A stretch of DNA of 16,673 nucleotides from JABFXC01 sp035551575 (lineage in GTDB: Bacteria; Gemmatimonadota; Gemmatimonadetes; Gemmatimonadales; Gemmatimonadaceae). The notes under the pieces are model-generated. The model had not been told where the DNA came from and did no database searches. It was given only the letters and a program-made list of their open reading frames with translations. Where the stretch lies: the NCBI GenBank assembly GCA_035551575.1, contig DASZNJ010000161.1, positions 1 through 16,673 of the forward strand, read 5' to 3'. Position 1 is the first letter of the stretch, and each line of letters opens with the position of its first letter. Made by a program: the position numbers and the translations under genes. This document shows, one piece after another, positions 6,686-13,743 of this stretch.

Positions 6686-7924
6686 ATGCCCTACATCCAG
6701 CTGAGCGACAAGCAGTACCCGCTGAAGGTTGGCGAGACGACTGTCGGCACCTCCGGTGCCGACATCGCAGTTGCCGGCCCAGGCGCGCTCGGCGTACAGG
6801 CAAGGCTCCAGGCCGGCTCGGACAGCAGCGTGATCATCCGGCGGGCGTCGAGCGAGGCCGTGGTTTCGGTGAACGGGGTTCAACTCGGGAATGATCCGAC
6901 GCCCCTCATCCACGGCGACAAGATCGAGGTTGCCGGCGCCGAACTCCTGTTCGGCGACGACCGCAAGGCGGGGCAGACCCAGGCACTCGCCGGGCTCAAG
7001 GTCGACGACGTGTACCAGCCGCGCCCTGCGGGGAGCGGGAAGGCGACCGCCGCGACCGGCGGCCGCCTCGTCTCGCTGGTGGACGGGCGCGAGTACATCG
7101 TCAGCCCGACAGGGATCTCGATCGGGCGCGACGCTGGATGCGACGTGGTGGTGCCGTCCCCGGAGGTGTCGCGCCGGCATGCGGAGCTGATGGCCGGCCC
7201 TGCGGGCTACACGGTGACGGACCTCAGCACGAACGGAGTGTTCGTGAACGGCGAGCGGGTCGCCAAGGTTCGAACCCTCGCCCGGGGCGACGTCCTCAGG
7301 CTCGGCACCGAGGAGTTCCGCTTCTACGCGGACGTCGCGGTGACGCCGCAGGCGATGCCCGCGAGGGGCCCGGCGCCGGCTCCGGCGGCCGCTGCGGCGT
7401 CGGCTCCCGTCGCCGCGGCGCCTGACGCCCGGCCCTCGCTCGCGACTCTCGAACTGATGAACGAAGGGCCGCTGAAGGGCACGAAATTCGAGATTCGCGC
7501 ACCGTTGACGCATGTCGGGCGCGGCGCGCACAACGACATCGTCCTCGGCGACGATACCGTTTCCGATTCGCACGCCAAGATCCAGAAGCGTGAGGGCGGC
7601 TGGTATCTCGTCGACATGGGTTCGAGCAACGGGACGTACGCGGGCGGGCAGCGGATCAATGGAGAGGCGGCGCTGAACGGCCAGTCGTCGATCCGCTTCG
7701 GCGCGATCCGCGCGACGTTCACCCCCGCCAAGGCGGCGCGCGACGACGCCAGTGGAACGCGCGTCATCGCGGGGCTGAGCAGGGAGCAGGCGCAGAAGAT
7801 GTCGCGCGAAGTCGCGTCGCAGGCGGAGAGTCCCCAGTCGTCACGGGGAATTCCCGCGTGGATCTGGATTCTCGTAGTGGTGCTCGTCGCGGCGGGCGCG
7901 TTCTTCATCCTCAAGGTGCGCTAG
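6686..7924 (+). CDS. Triple-FHA protein with C-terminal membrane anchor
   Basis: FHA domains bind phosphothreonine peptides. From ATG 6686 the protein has 412 aa. An N-terminal FHA-like fold (~1-92) lacks the canonical GR and SxxH residues. A canonical FHA (~135-217) has IGRD, SRRH and STNG. An Ala/Pro linker (~219-249) follows. A second canonical FHA (~258-347) has VGRG, SDSH and SSNGT. The C-terminus is one membrane helix (~389-409, WIWILVVVLVAAGAFFIL) with a short basic end, so it is tail-anchored with its FHA domains in the cytoplasm. The frame opens at GTG 6593, but the first FHA strand begins at ATG 6686 and the upstream stretch is low quality. Its TAG stop overlaps the PP2C start, tying it to phosphosignalling. 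The kinase that feeds it is not in the window. Confidence 0.88.
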   Translation: MPYIQLSDKQYPLKVGETTVGTSGADIAVAGPGALGVQARLQAGSDSSVIIRRASSEAVVSVNGVQLGNDPTPLIHGDKIEVAGAELLFGDDRKAGQTQALAGLKVDDVYQPRPAGSGKATAATGGRLVSLVDGREYIVSPTGISIGRDAGCDVVVPSPEVSRRHAELMAGPAGYTVTDLSTNGVFVNGERVAKVRTLARGDVLRLGTEEFRFYADVAVTPQAMPARGPAPAPAAAAASAPVAAAPDARPSLATLELMNEGPLKGTKFEIRAPLTHVGRGAHNDIVLGDDTVSDSHAKIQKREGGWYLVDMGSSNGTYAGGQRINGEAALNGQSSIRFGAIRATFTPAKAARDDASGTRVIAGLSREQAQKMSREVASQAESPQSSRGIPAWIWILVVVLVAAGAFFILKVR

Positions 7925-8715
7925 TGGAGCTCGTCGTCGCCGCCCGCTCGGACGTGGGAATGATTCGCGCGGGAAACGAGGATAGTTTTCATTCGAAGGT
8001 CGATGAAACGGGCGGGATCTTCATCGTCGCCGACGGGATGGGTGGTCATGCCGCCGGCGAGGTCGCCTCGGAGATGGCCGTCGAGATCCTGCGCGACCAG
8101 CTCTCCGCGCTCCGCGACCTGCACGACCGCAACGCCGCCGACAAGGTGATGAACGCGCTGCGCGGAGCGAATCTCGCCATCTACAACCGGACCGTCACCG
8201 AAACGGACAAGCAGGGGATGGGGACGACGGCGTCGGTGCTGATCATCTCCGGACGCCGCTACCTCATCGGGCAGGTTGGCGACTCGCGCATCTATCTCCT
8301 GCGCGACGGCGCGCTGCGCCAGTTGACCAAGGACCACTCGTACGTGCAGGAGCAGGTCGACGCCGGCTTCCTGACCCCGGAGCAGGCGCGCTACCACCCC
8401 TACAGCAACGTCATCACCCGCTGCGTCGGGGCGAGCGACGACGTCGAGCCCGACACCTTCGCCGGCGAAACGCGCGACGGCGACATCTTCCTCGTCGCCA
8501 GCGACGGGCTGACGGGAATGGTCGATGATCGCCGGCTGCAGCAGCTGCTCTCGGCGCGCGCCGAACCGCAGCGCATCGTCGACTCGCTGATCGCCGAGGC
8601 GAACGGCCGCGGCGGGCTCGACAACATCACGGCGATCCTCGTGCAGGTCCGCGGCACGGGGGACAGCGGCGACGCCTCGCCTACGGTCGAAGCGCCGGCC
8701 TGGCGCCCGCGTTAG
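7924..8715 (+). CDS. PP2C-family Ser/Thr protein phosphatase (Stp/PrpC type)
   Basis: This metal-dependent phosphatase, about 263 aa, is a stand-alone PP2C domain, the usual bacterial Stp/PrpC/PstP size. In order it shows RAGNEDSF, ADGMGGHAAGE (metal-binding Asp-Gly ~37-38), GMGTTAS, GQVGDSRIYLLR, LTKDHS, VASDGLTGMVDD (metal Asp ~193) and GGLDNITAILV (metal Asp ~232). All metal ligands appear present, so it should be active. It is soluble, with no membrane helix, unlike PstP. The GTG start at 7924 shares its G with the TAG stop of the FHA gene (TAGTG), so the two are translationally coupled. It probably removes the phosphothreonines that the FHA protein reads; that pairing is inferred from context. 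Confidence 0.93.
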   Translation: MELVVAARSDVGMIRAGNEDSFHSKVDETGGIFIVADGMGGHAAGEVASEMAVEILRDQLSALRDLHDRNAADKVMNALRGANLAIYNRTVTETDKQGMGTTASVLIISGRRYLIGQVGDSRIYLLRDGALRQLTKDHSYVQEQVDAGFLTPEQARYHPYSNVITRCVGASDDVEPDTFAGETRDGDIFLVASDGLTGMVDDRRLQQLLSARAEPQRIVDSLIAEANGRGGLDNITAILVQVRGTGDSGDASPTVEAPAWRPR

Positions 8716-8721
8716 GCGGCG

Positions 8722-8913
8722 ATGGCTGACGAGACGGTCGGGTCGCTCGCCGAGCTCTATCTCGGGAACATCCTCTACGCCCTCGAGCTGGCGGCGATCT
8801 CGCTCGAGTCGCAGCAGAAGCCGGGCGATGCCGCGTTCTACCGCGGGATCGCCCGCAAGCTCGCCGAGGCGCACGGGCGCGCGAAGAAGGAACGGGGGCC
8901 GGGCACGGGCTGA
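8722..8913 (+). CDS. Hypothetical 63-aa protein after PP2C
   Basis: A small protein whose ATG lies 6 nt after the PP2C stop, within the same transcript. It is predicted mostly helical: a hydrophobic/acidic first half (LAELYLGNILYALELAAISLE), then a basic tail rich in Arg, Lys and Gly. There is no signal peptide and no clear membrane span. An AGGCGG just before the ATG is a modest ribosome site. I do not recognise the family. Tight spacing and coding-like composition favour a real gene, perhaps an accessory of the FHA/PP2C pair. Confidence 0.55.
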   Translation: MADETVGSLAELYLGNILYALELAAISLESQQKPGDAAFYRGIARKLAEAHGRAKKERGPGTG

Positions 8914-8930
8914 CGTCGCGCGGGGCGACC

Positions 8931-8959
8931 TTGCGCCGCCGCGGGGTTCGTGACATATC
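8931..8959 (+). promoter_or_regulatory. Candidate promoter of the lipoprotein unit
   Basis: TTGCGC (8931-8936) and CATATC (8954-8959) are separated by 17 nt, in the 118-nt gap before the lipoprotein gene. The patch around 8950-8960 is the only AT-richer spot there. The leader would be about 65 nt. Partial consensus matches only. Confidence 0.25.
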
Positions 8960-9031
8960 AGGACACGCCTCTTCGGCAGGACGGCGCCGGCGCTGGCGCT
9001 GCGCATTCGTGGACCCTCAGCGGACCTCATC

Positions 9032-9913
9032 ATGCGTCGCCGCGCCGCACCACGCCCGTCGCCCCGGGCGCGCATTCGCCGCCTGACGTTGGCCGTCGCA
9101 GCCCTCACCGCCGGCTGCGCCTCTCCCGCCGCCGTGACCCGGTACACGCGGTCGGCAACCCTCGTCACGGCAAAGCTCCCTGACCTCACCGACGCGCTGG
9201 CAAGCAGCTGCCGCCGCACGGCCTCGTACCGCCTGCGCCGCGCGAGTGGCGACTGGTACGGCGAGGACAGCGTTCGCGTCGCCTGCGCGGGGCGGGAGTC
9301 GGCGCTGCGCACGGTCGCGCGGACGAACCGGGTGCTGTCGGCCTACTTCGCCGCGCTCGAATCGCTCGCCGAGAACAGGCTGACCGACTACGACAGCAGG
9401 GTCGACGCGCTCGGCACCGCGGTGGGGGAGGCGGGCGGCTTCGACCGGAAGCAGGTCGAGGCGATCGAGGGGCTGGCGAGGTTCGCCAGCTCGCGCGCGA
9501 CCGACGGCTATCGGCGCACGAAGCTGCGCGACGCGATCGGCGCGCAGAACGAGAACGTGCAGCTCGTGACGGGCGCGCTGCACGACATGCTCGAGCGTGA
9601 TCTGACGCAGCTGCTCGAGAACGACGTCGCCGCGCAGACGAGCTTCTATCGCGGCGCGCTCACCGAGCACTCGGGTGCCGAGCCGCTGACGGCGATCCTC
9701 GTCCGCGACGCCTACGACGAGCGTGCGGCGCAGCTCGCGGAGCGCTCGGCGGCGGTGCGGTCACTCGCCCAGGCGCTTCTCACCGTCGGGCGGGGGCATC
9801 AGGCGCTCCACGACGCGCGCAACCATCTGGGCGGAAAGAAGCTCCTTGCCACGATCGTGTCGAACACGCGCGAGCTCGACGCCGCGATCGCGCGCGTCAA
9901 CAAGGCCTTCTGA
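9032..9913 (+). CDS. Unrecognised lipoprotein, 293 aa
   Basis: The N-terminus is strongly basic (eight Arg in the first 17 residues), then hydrophobic LTLAVAALTAGC, whose LTAGC is a lipobox with Cys 29 as lipidation site. The mature ~265 residues are rich in Ala, Arg, Glu and Leu and look mainly alpha-helical, with long amphipathic stretches (~95-290). There are few aromatics and two further Cys, at about 59 and 84, that could form a disulphide. I recognise no enzymatic motif. The helical character recalls periplasmic helical-bundle lipoproteins, by impression only. The next gene begins 11 nt after the stop, so the two are probably made together. ATG 9032 lacks a clear Shine-Dalgarno sequence. 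Confidence 0.8.
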   Translation: MRRRAAPRPSPRARIRRLTLAVAALTAGCASPAAVTRYTRSATLVTAKLPDLTDALASSCRRTASYRLRRASGDWYGEDSVRVACAGRESALRTVARTNRVLSAYFAALESLAENRLTDYDSRVDALGTAVGEAGGFDRKQVEAIEGLARFASSRATDGYRRTKLRDAIGAQNENVQLVTGALHDMLERDLTQLLENDVAAQTSFYRGALTEHSGAEPLTAILVRDAYDERAAQLAERSAAVRSLAQALLTVGRGHQALHDARNHLGGKKLLATIVSNTRELDAAIARVNKAF

Positions 9914-9924
9914 CGGAGCCGGAG

Positions 9925-10317
9925 ATGCCGACGATGACCGCCGAGCAGTCGCGCAGCATCGCGAAGCTGTACTCCGACCTGGCGAGCGCCCTCGCCGGCT
10001 ATCGATTCTCGCACTGGACGGAGCTGAGCAGGGCACAGCGCGCCGAGATCGAGTCGCACGAATGGACGCTGCTGACATACTCGTCGAACATGGCGGCGCG
10101 CTCGATTCGCCTGGCGGGAGAAGAGAGCGCGACGGCGCTGGCCGGCATCACGCGAGCGACGAAGCGGCTGACGGCGGCGGTGCGCGGGGTGGCGAGCGTG
10201 AAGCGGGCGTTCGCGATCGCCGCGTCCGCCGTAGCGTTAGGCGGGGCGATCGCGAGCGGGCACGCGCTGGCGATCGGGGAGGCGGTGAGCGAGGCGCTGC
10301 GCGTCGCGGACGGGTGA
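9925..10317 (+). CDS. Unrecognised small membrane protein, partner of the lipoprotein
   Basis: This 130-aa protein has a helical N-terminal two-thirds (with AKLYSDLASALAGYRF and SHEWTLLTYSSNMAARS) and one hydrophobic C-terminal segment (AFAIAASAVALGGAIASGHA) that could span or dip into the membrane. It has no signal peptide and no known motif. It starts 11 nt after the lipoprotein stop. GGAG lies 6 nt before ATG 9925; a second ATG (9934) is also possible. The octamer CGTTAGGC falls within the hydrophobic coding part. No T-rich terminator follows. Function unknown; tight linkage suggests a two-component envelope unit. Confidence 0.72.
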   Translation: MPTMTAEQSRSIAKLYSDLASALAGYRFSHWTELSRAQRAEIESHEWTLLTYSSNMAARSIRLAGEESATALAGITRATKRLTAAVRGVASVKRAFAIAASAVALGGAIASGHALAIGEAVSEALRVADG

Positions 10318-10601
10318 GAGCGGGGTCGCGCGCTCGTGCCGACAGCGGGTGAACCACAGAGAACCGCCGCGCCGGCCGACCGGTCGCGGTCCCGCCCAGG
10401 CCCTTCGCGCCCACGGTGCCGAGCCTGTCCCCTGCGGCCGTTCCCTGTAGCGCAACAGTGGTTCAACCCCTGGCCATGCAGTTGCGCTCCTCGTGGCAGC
10501 CCGAGGAGTATCCGCGACATCCGCGTAATCGGCGTTCAACCGTCGGAGCCTGCAGGGCGCAGCGCTCTTCACCCGTCTCGAGAAACCCGGTCTCCGCGCC
10601 C
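10318..10601. other. Gene-free convergent intergenic region with repeat relics
   Basis: These 284 nt lie between converging genes and hold no credible ORF. Visible items are AACCACAGAGAACC at 10352-10365, a GACCGGTC palindrome at 10378-10385, an 8-bp inverted repeat AGCGCAAC (10449-10456) / GTTGCGCT (10481-10488) with a 24-nt loop, two copies of GTTCAACC (10461 and 10534), and three 9-bp tandem units at 10510-10536. The 8-bp hairpin could act as a weak two-way terminator but has no T-tract. Confidence 0.6.
10510..10536. repeat. Three tandem 9-bp units
   Basis: Consecutive units are ATCCGCGAC, ATCCGCGTA and ATCGGCGTT: the same 9-mer with 1-3 changes per copy. The type of sequence (ATCCGCG repeats ending in GTTC) and the nearby AACCACAGAGAAC resemble short dispersed intergenic repeats I have seen in environmental, GC-rich bacteria. 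That resemblance is from memory and untested. Confidence 0.6.
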
Positions 10602-11885
10602 TCAGCTCATCCCCAGCAGCGGCGCATCCCCGCGCAGCCTCGCCCGCACGTCGGCAGCGCTCATCTCGGCCAGCGCCGAGATCGCGTTGCGCGGCAGCTC
10701 GATCCGCTCGGCGACGAAGACGCGGAGCCAGCGCGCGGAGGCGTAGAGCTGCTGGCTGAGGGCGGGGAGGTGGATCGCGCCTTCGAGGCCGCTCGACGTC
10801 AGGCGGACGACCGCACCGGAGCGCCTGACGACGGGCATGTCGAGGCCGAGCATCTGCGTCTTGGCCGGGTAGTCGAGGAGGATCGAGCCCGGTGCCAGCT
10901 TCTGCTCCGCGGCGAGGCGGTTCTCGACCGCGACGACGAGGGGGTGATCGCTGGCGATCCATTCCCCCGCGCCCGGTGGGAGCTCGGCGGCCGGGCATTG
11001 CACCGCCCGCTTGTGCAGCCGACGCGCGACGAGCGCGTCGAGCAGCGGCGACGGGGCGCGGCGCTTCAGCTCGGAGAGGAGCCCCTCGTCGCCGAAGGTG
11101 GAAAGCTCACCGGCGCGAAGGGCGCCGCGTTCGATCGCGTCTGAGACCACGCGCTTGTAGATCGCGGTCGCACTGCGGACGGTGTGGTGCCAGTAGACGT
11201 TCCGGTACATCTGATACTTCGCGAAGAGCAGCGACTCGAGCGCGGAGAGTGCCTTCTCGGCCACGCCGATCGTGAGCGCGCGGGTATCGGGGTCGCGGAC
11301 GACGGCGATCGCGTTGAGCAGCCGGTCGACGTCGATCTCGCCGTAAGGCACCCCGCACATGAACGCGTCGCGGCGAAGGTAGTCGAGCTTGTCGAGGTCG
11401 AGCGACCCGGAGACGAGCCCCTGCAGCGGCGAGATGCTCTCCCCGCGAACGATCGCCATGATCCGTTCCGGCGCGTCGGGGGCGATGGCGTCGCGGAGGA
11501 TCCCGGCGACCTGCCCGGTCGTGATGAGCGGGCGCGCGACCTCCTCGTGGTGCGGCGCACCGATCTCCTCGAGCGCGTGGGAGAAGGGGTAATGCCCGAT
11601 GTCGTGGAGGAGCGCGGCGGCGCGGACGACCTCGCGCTCGACCGGGTCGACCTCGAGCAGGAAGCCGCCGTCGGCGAGCAGCGACACCGCGAGGCTGGCG
11701 AGGTGGTACGCGCCCAACGCGTGCTCGAAGCGGGTGTGCGTCGCGCCGGGGTAGACGAGGTGGGCGAGGCCGAGCTGGCGGACATAGCGCAGCCGCTGGA
11801 AGGGCGCCGAGTCGACCAGCGCCCGCGCGGTGTCGTCGAGGCGGACGTTCTTCCAGAGCGGGTCGCGGACGATCGTCGGGGGCAT
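10602..11885 (-). CDS. HD-domain phosphohydrolase (dGTPase/SAMHD1/YwfO-like)
   Basis: This 427-aa cytosolic HD-superfamily protein resembles the dNTP triphosphohydrolase group (B. subtilis YwfO, E. faecalis EF1143, SAMHD1). The metal set is complete: THTRFEHALG (His 55), LLHDIGHYPFSH (His 94-Asp 95) and SLDLDKLDYLRRD (Asp 163-168 region). The N-terminal PFQRLRYVRQLG is also typical. Probable activity is hydrolysis of dNTPs to nucleoside and triphosphate; substrate preference cannot be read. The last ~200 residues are a less conserved C-terminal domain. ATG 11885 has no Shine-Dalgarno sequence, but TAGCTT lies 6 nt upstream, suggesting a leaderless mRNA. A 225-nt gap separates it from pckA, so it is probably its own unit. 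Confidence 0.9.
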   Translation of the reverse strand: MPPTIVRDPLWKNVRLDDTARALVDSAPFQRLRYVRQLGLAHLVYPGATHTRFEHALGAYHLASLAVSLLADGGFLLEVDPVEREVVRAAALLHDIGHYPFSHALEEIGAPHHEEVARPLITTGQVAGILRDAIAPDAPERIMAIVRGESISPLQGLVSGSLDLDKLDYLRRDAFMCGVPYGEIDVDRLLNAIAVVRDPDTRALTIGVAEKALSALESLLFAKYQMYRNVYWHHTVRSATAIYKRVVSDAIERGALRAGELSTFGDEGLLSELKRRAPSPLLDALVARRLHKRAVQCPAAELPPGAGEWIASDHPLVVAVENRLAAEQKLAPGSILLDYPAKTQMLGLDMPVVRRSGAVVRLTSSGLEGAIHLPALSQQLYASARWLRVFVAERIELPRNAISALAEMSAADVRARLRGDAPLLGMS

Positions 11886-11891
11886 GGGGGA

Positions 11892-11897
11892 AAGCTA
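11892..11897 (-). promoter_or_regulatory. Possible -10 box for a leaderless HD-protein transcript
   Basis: TAGCTT on the minus strand ends 6 nt before ATG 11885, so the expected transcription start falls on or next to the A of the start codon. The nearest -35-like hexamer, TTGTCA, is only about 11 nt upstream of it, too close; no other clear -35 is seen. Confidence 0.35.
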
Positions 11898-12053
11898 TGC
11901 CGGGGGATGACAACCGAAAGCGCGGAACGCCGCTCCCCCAATCGCGTCGCGGCTGACCGGGATGGGCGGCCGGTCGTCGTATGAGGACCGCCGGCGAGCT
12001 CTCGCGAGGAGATTCCTGTGCCCCCTCTCTGCACCATCCTGCCAGCATCGGTT

Positions 12054-12093
12054 CCCGCATGATCGCGCGGCAGGAAGCGGTGCTTCGTGCGGG
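12054..12093 (-). terminator. Nested stem-loop downstream of pckA
   Basis: An outer arm pair CCCGCA (12054-12059) / TGCGGG (12088-12093) encloses a tight hairpin GAAGC-GGT-GCTTC (12074-12086). It lies 18-57 nt past the pckA stop. There is no T-run after it, so it is at best a weak or factor-assisted terminator. The rest of the 225-nt gap shows only a CTCGCGAG palindrome at 12001 and the start region of the HD gene. Confidence 0.28.
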
Positions 12094-12110
12094 CGACGAG
12101 GGAGCGCCGA

Positions 12111-13736
12111 TCAGCCCTTCGGACCCGCGGTCCTGATCCGGTCGGAGACGTTGCTGCCGAACTTCTCGAAGTTCCTCGCGAACATCGCGGCCAGCTTCTT
12201 CGCCTGCGCGTCGTAGGCGGCCCCGTCCTGCCAGGTGTTCCGCGGGTTCATCACCGCCGCCGGGACGTTAGGCACCGACACGGGAATCGACAGCCCGAAC
12301 ACCGGGTCGGTCGTGTAGGCCACGTGGTCGAGGTCACCGGCGAGCGCAGCGCGGACCATCGCCCGGGTGTACGTCAGCTTCATCCGATGCCCTGTGCCGT
12401 ACGGCCCGCCCGTCCAGCCGGTGTTGACCAGCCAGACGCGCGACTCGTGCTCGGCGATCAGCTTGCCGAGCATCTCGGCGTACTTGGTCGGGTGCCAGAC
12501 GAGGAAGACCGCGCCGAAGCAGGCGCTGAACGTCGCCTGCGGCTCGGTGACCCCGCGCTCGGTGCCGGCGACCTTCGCCGTGTAGCCGGAGAGGAAGTAG
12601 TACATCGCCTGCTCGGGGGTCAGCCGCGCGACCGGCGGCAGCACCCCGAACGCGTCGGCGGTGAGGAGGACGACGTTCCTGGGGTGCCCGCCGCGCCCGC
12701 CCGGGACATAGTTGCGGATGTAGTGCAGCGGGTACGAGGCGCGGGTGTTCTCGGTGATCGACTGGTCCTCGAAGCGGACCTTCCGCGTCATCGGGTCGAG
12801 GACGACGTTCTCGAGCACCGTGCCGAACATCTGCGTGGTCGCGTAGATGTCAGGCTCGCTTTCCGGGCTGAGGTTGATGACCTTCGCGTAGCATCCGCCC
12901 TCGAAGTTGAAGATCCCCTCGCTCGACCAGCCATGCTCGTCGTCGCCGATGAGGCCGCGCTCCGGGTCGGCGGAGAGCGTCGTCTTGCCGGTGCCGGAGA
13001 GGCCGAAGAAGAGGGCGGTGTCGCCGGCGCGGCCGATGTTCGCCGAGCAGTGCATCGAGAGGACGCCGGCCTTCGGCATGAGGTAGTTCATGACGGTGAA
13101 GATCGCCTTCTTCAACTCGCCGGCGTAGCGCGTCCCGCCGATGAGGATCGTCCGCTTCGCGAAGTTGAGCACGATGAAGGTGCCCGTCCGCGTGCCGTGC
13201 TTCGCCGGGGTCGCCTGGAACTCGGGGGCGTGAAGCACCGTGAAGTTCGGCGAGAATCCCGGGAGGTCGCTGAACTCGGGGCGGATGAACATGTTGCGGA
13301 CGAACAACCCGTGCCACGCGTTCGGCGTGACGTAGCGGACCTTGAGGCGGTGGGCGGGGTCCGCGCCGGCGTAGAGGTCCTCGACGAACAGCTCGTCGAG
13401 GCCGTTCAGGTACTGCTGCACGTCGGCGAGGAGGAGGTCGAACTTCTCCGGCTCGATGGCGACGTTGACCTTCCCCCAGTCGATGTCCTTCTCCGACCCC
13501 GGCTCACGGACGGTGAACTTGTCGTTCGGCGAGCGCCCGGTGTGGGGCGAGGTGACGCCGACGAACGGCCCCATGTGGGCGAGCGTCCCCTCGCCGCGGC
13601 GTGCCGCGTGCTCGACCAGCTCGGGGGCGATGAGGTTCCAGTGCACCTGTCCCTTCGGCGCCAACCCCTGCGCCTCCAGCCCGGTCCTGCTCTGTCGCTC
13701 GATCACTTCCGCGTTAGGCTTGGTCTGCGTGGCCAT
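12111..13736 (-). CDS. pckA: PckA, ATP-dependent phosphoenolpyruvate carboxykinase
   Basis: PckA converts oxaloacetate plus ATP to PEP, CO2 and ADP, the entry to gluconeogenesis (it can run backwards as a CO2-fixing step). The 541 aa match the ATP-type length. Motifs in order: TGRSPNDKF (substrate Arg ~68), GTRYAGELKKAIF (active-site Lys ~209-210), MHCSANIG (metal-ligand His ~229), P-loop GLSGTGKTT (245-253) and metal-binding GDDEHGW (264-270). All expected residues are present, and the DDEHGW/SGTGKTT pair marks the ATP form, not the GTP form. The start is ATG 13736, 7 nt after the maeB stop; the frame is open further upstream but only across maeB. The short gap makes maeB-pckA a likely operon. 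Confidence 0.97.
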   Translation of the reverse strand: MATQTKPNAEVIERQSRTGLEAQGLAPKGQVHWNLIAPELVEHAARRGEGTLAHMGPFVGVTSPHTGRSPNDKFTVREPGSEKDIDWGKVNVAIEPEKFDLLLADVQQYLNGLDELFVEDLYAGADPAHRLKVRYVTPNAWHGLFVRNMFIRPEFSDLPGFSPNFTVLHAPEFQATPAKHGTRTGTFIVLNFAKRTILIGGTRYAGELKKAIFTVMNYLMPKAGVLSMHCSANIGRAGDTALFFGLSGTGKTTLSADPERGLIGDDEHGWSSEGIFNFEGGCYAKVINLSPESEPDIYATTQMFGTVLENVVLDPMTRKVRFEDQSITENTRASYPLHYIRNYVPGGRGGHPRNVVLLTADAFGVLPPVARLTPEQAMYYFLSGYTAKVAGTERGVTEPQATFSACFGAVFLVWHPTKYAEMLGKLIAEHESRVWLVNTGWTGGPYGTGHRMKLTYTRAMVRAALAGDLDHVAYTTDPVFGLSIPVSVPNVPAAVMNPRNTWQDGAAYDAQAKKLAAMFARNFEKFGSNVSDRIRTAGPKG

Positions 13737-13743
13737 TCGGCTC

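Noticed and set aside
5339..7573. 744-codon open frame on the minus strand
   Set aside because: Antisense to the ABC exporter and FHA genes, spanning their boundary, with no domain; a GC-driven shadow.
7921..9312. 463-codon open frame on the minus strand
   Set aside because: Antisense to the PP2C gene, small ORF and part of the lipoprotein gene; no motif.
10510..10536. Tandem 9-mers considered as a CRISPR or integron site
   Set aside because: The units are 9 bp without spacers, with no cas or integrase gene nearby.
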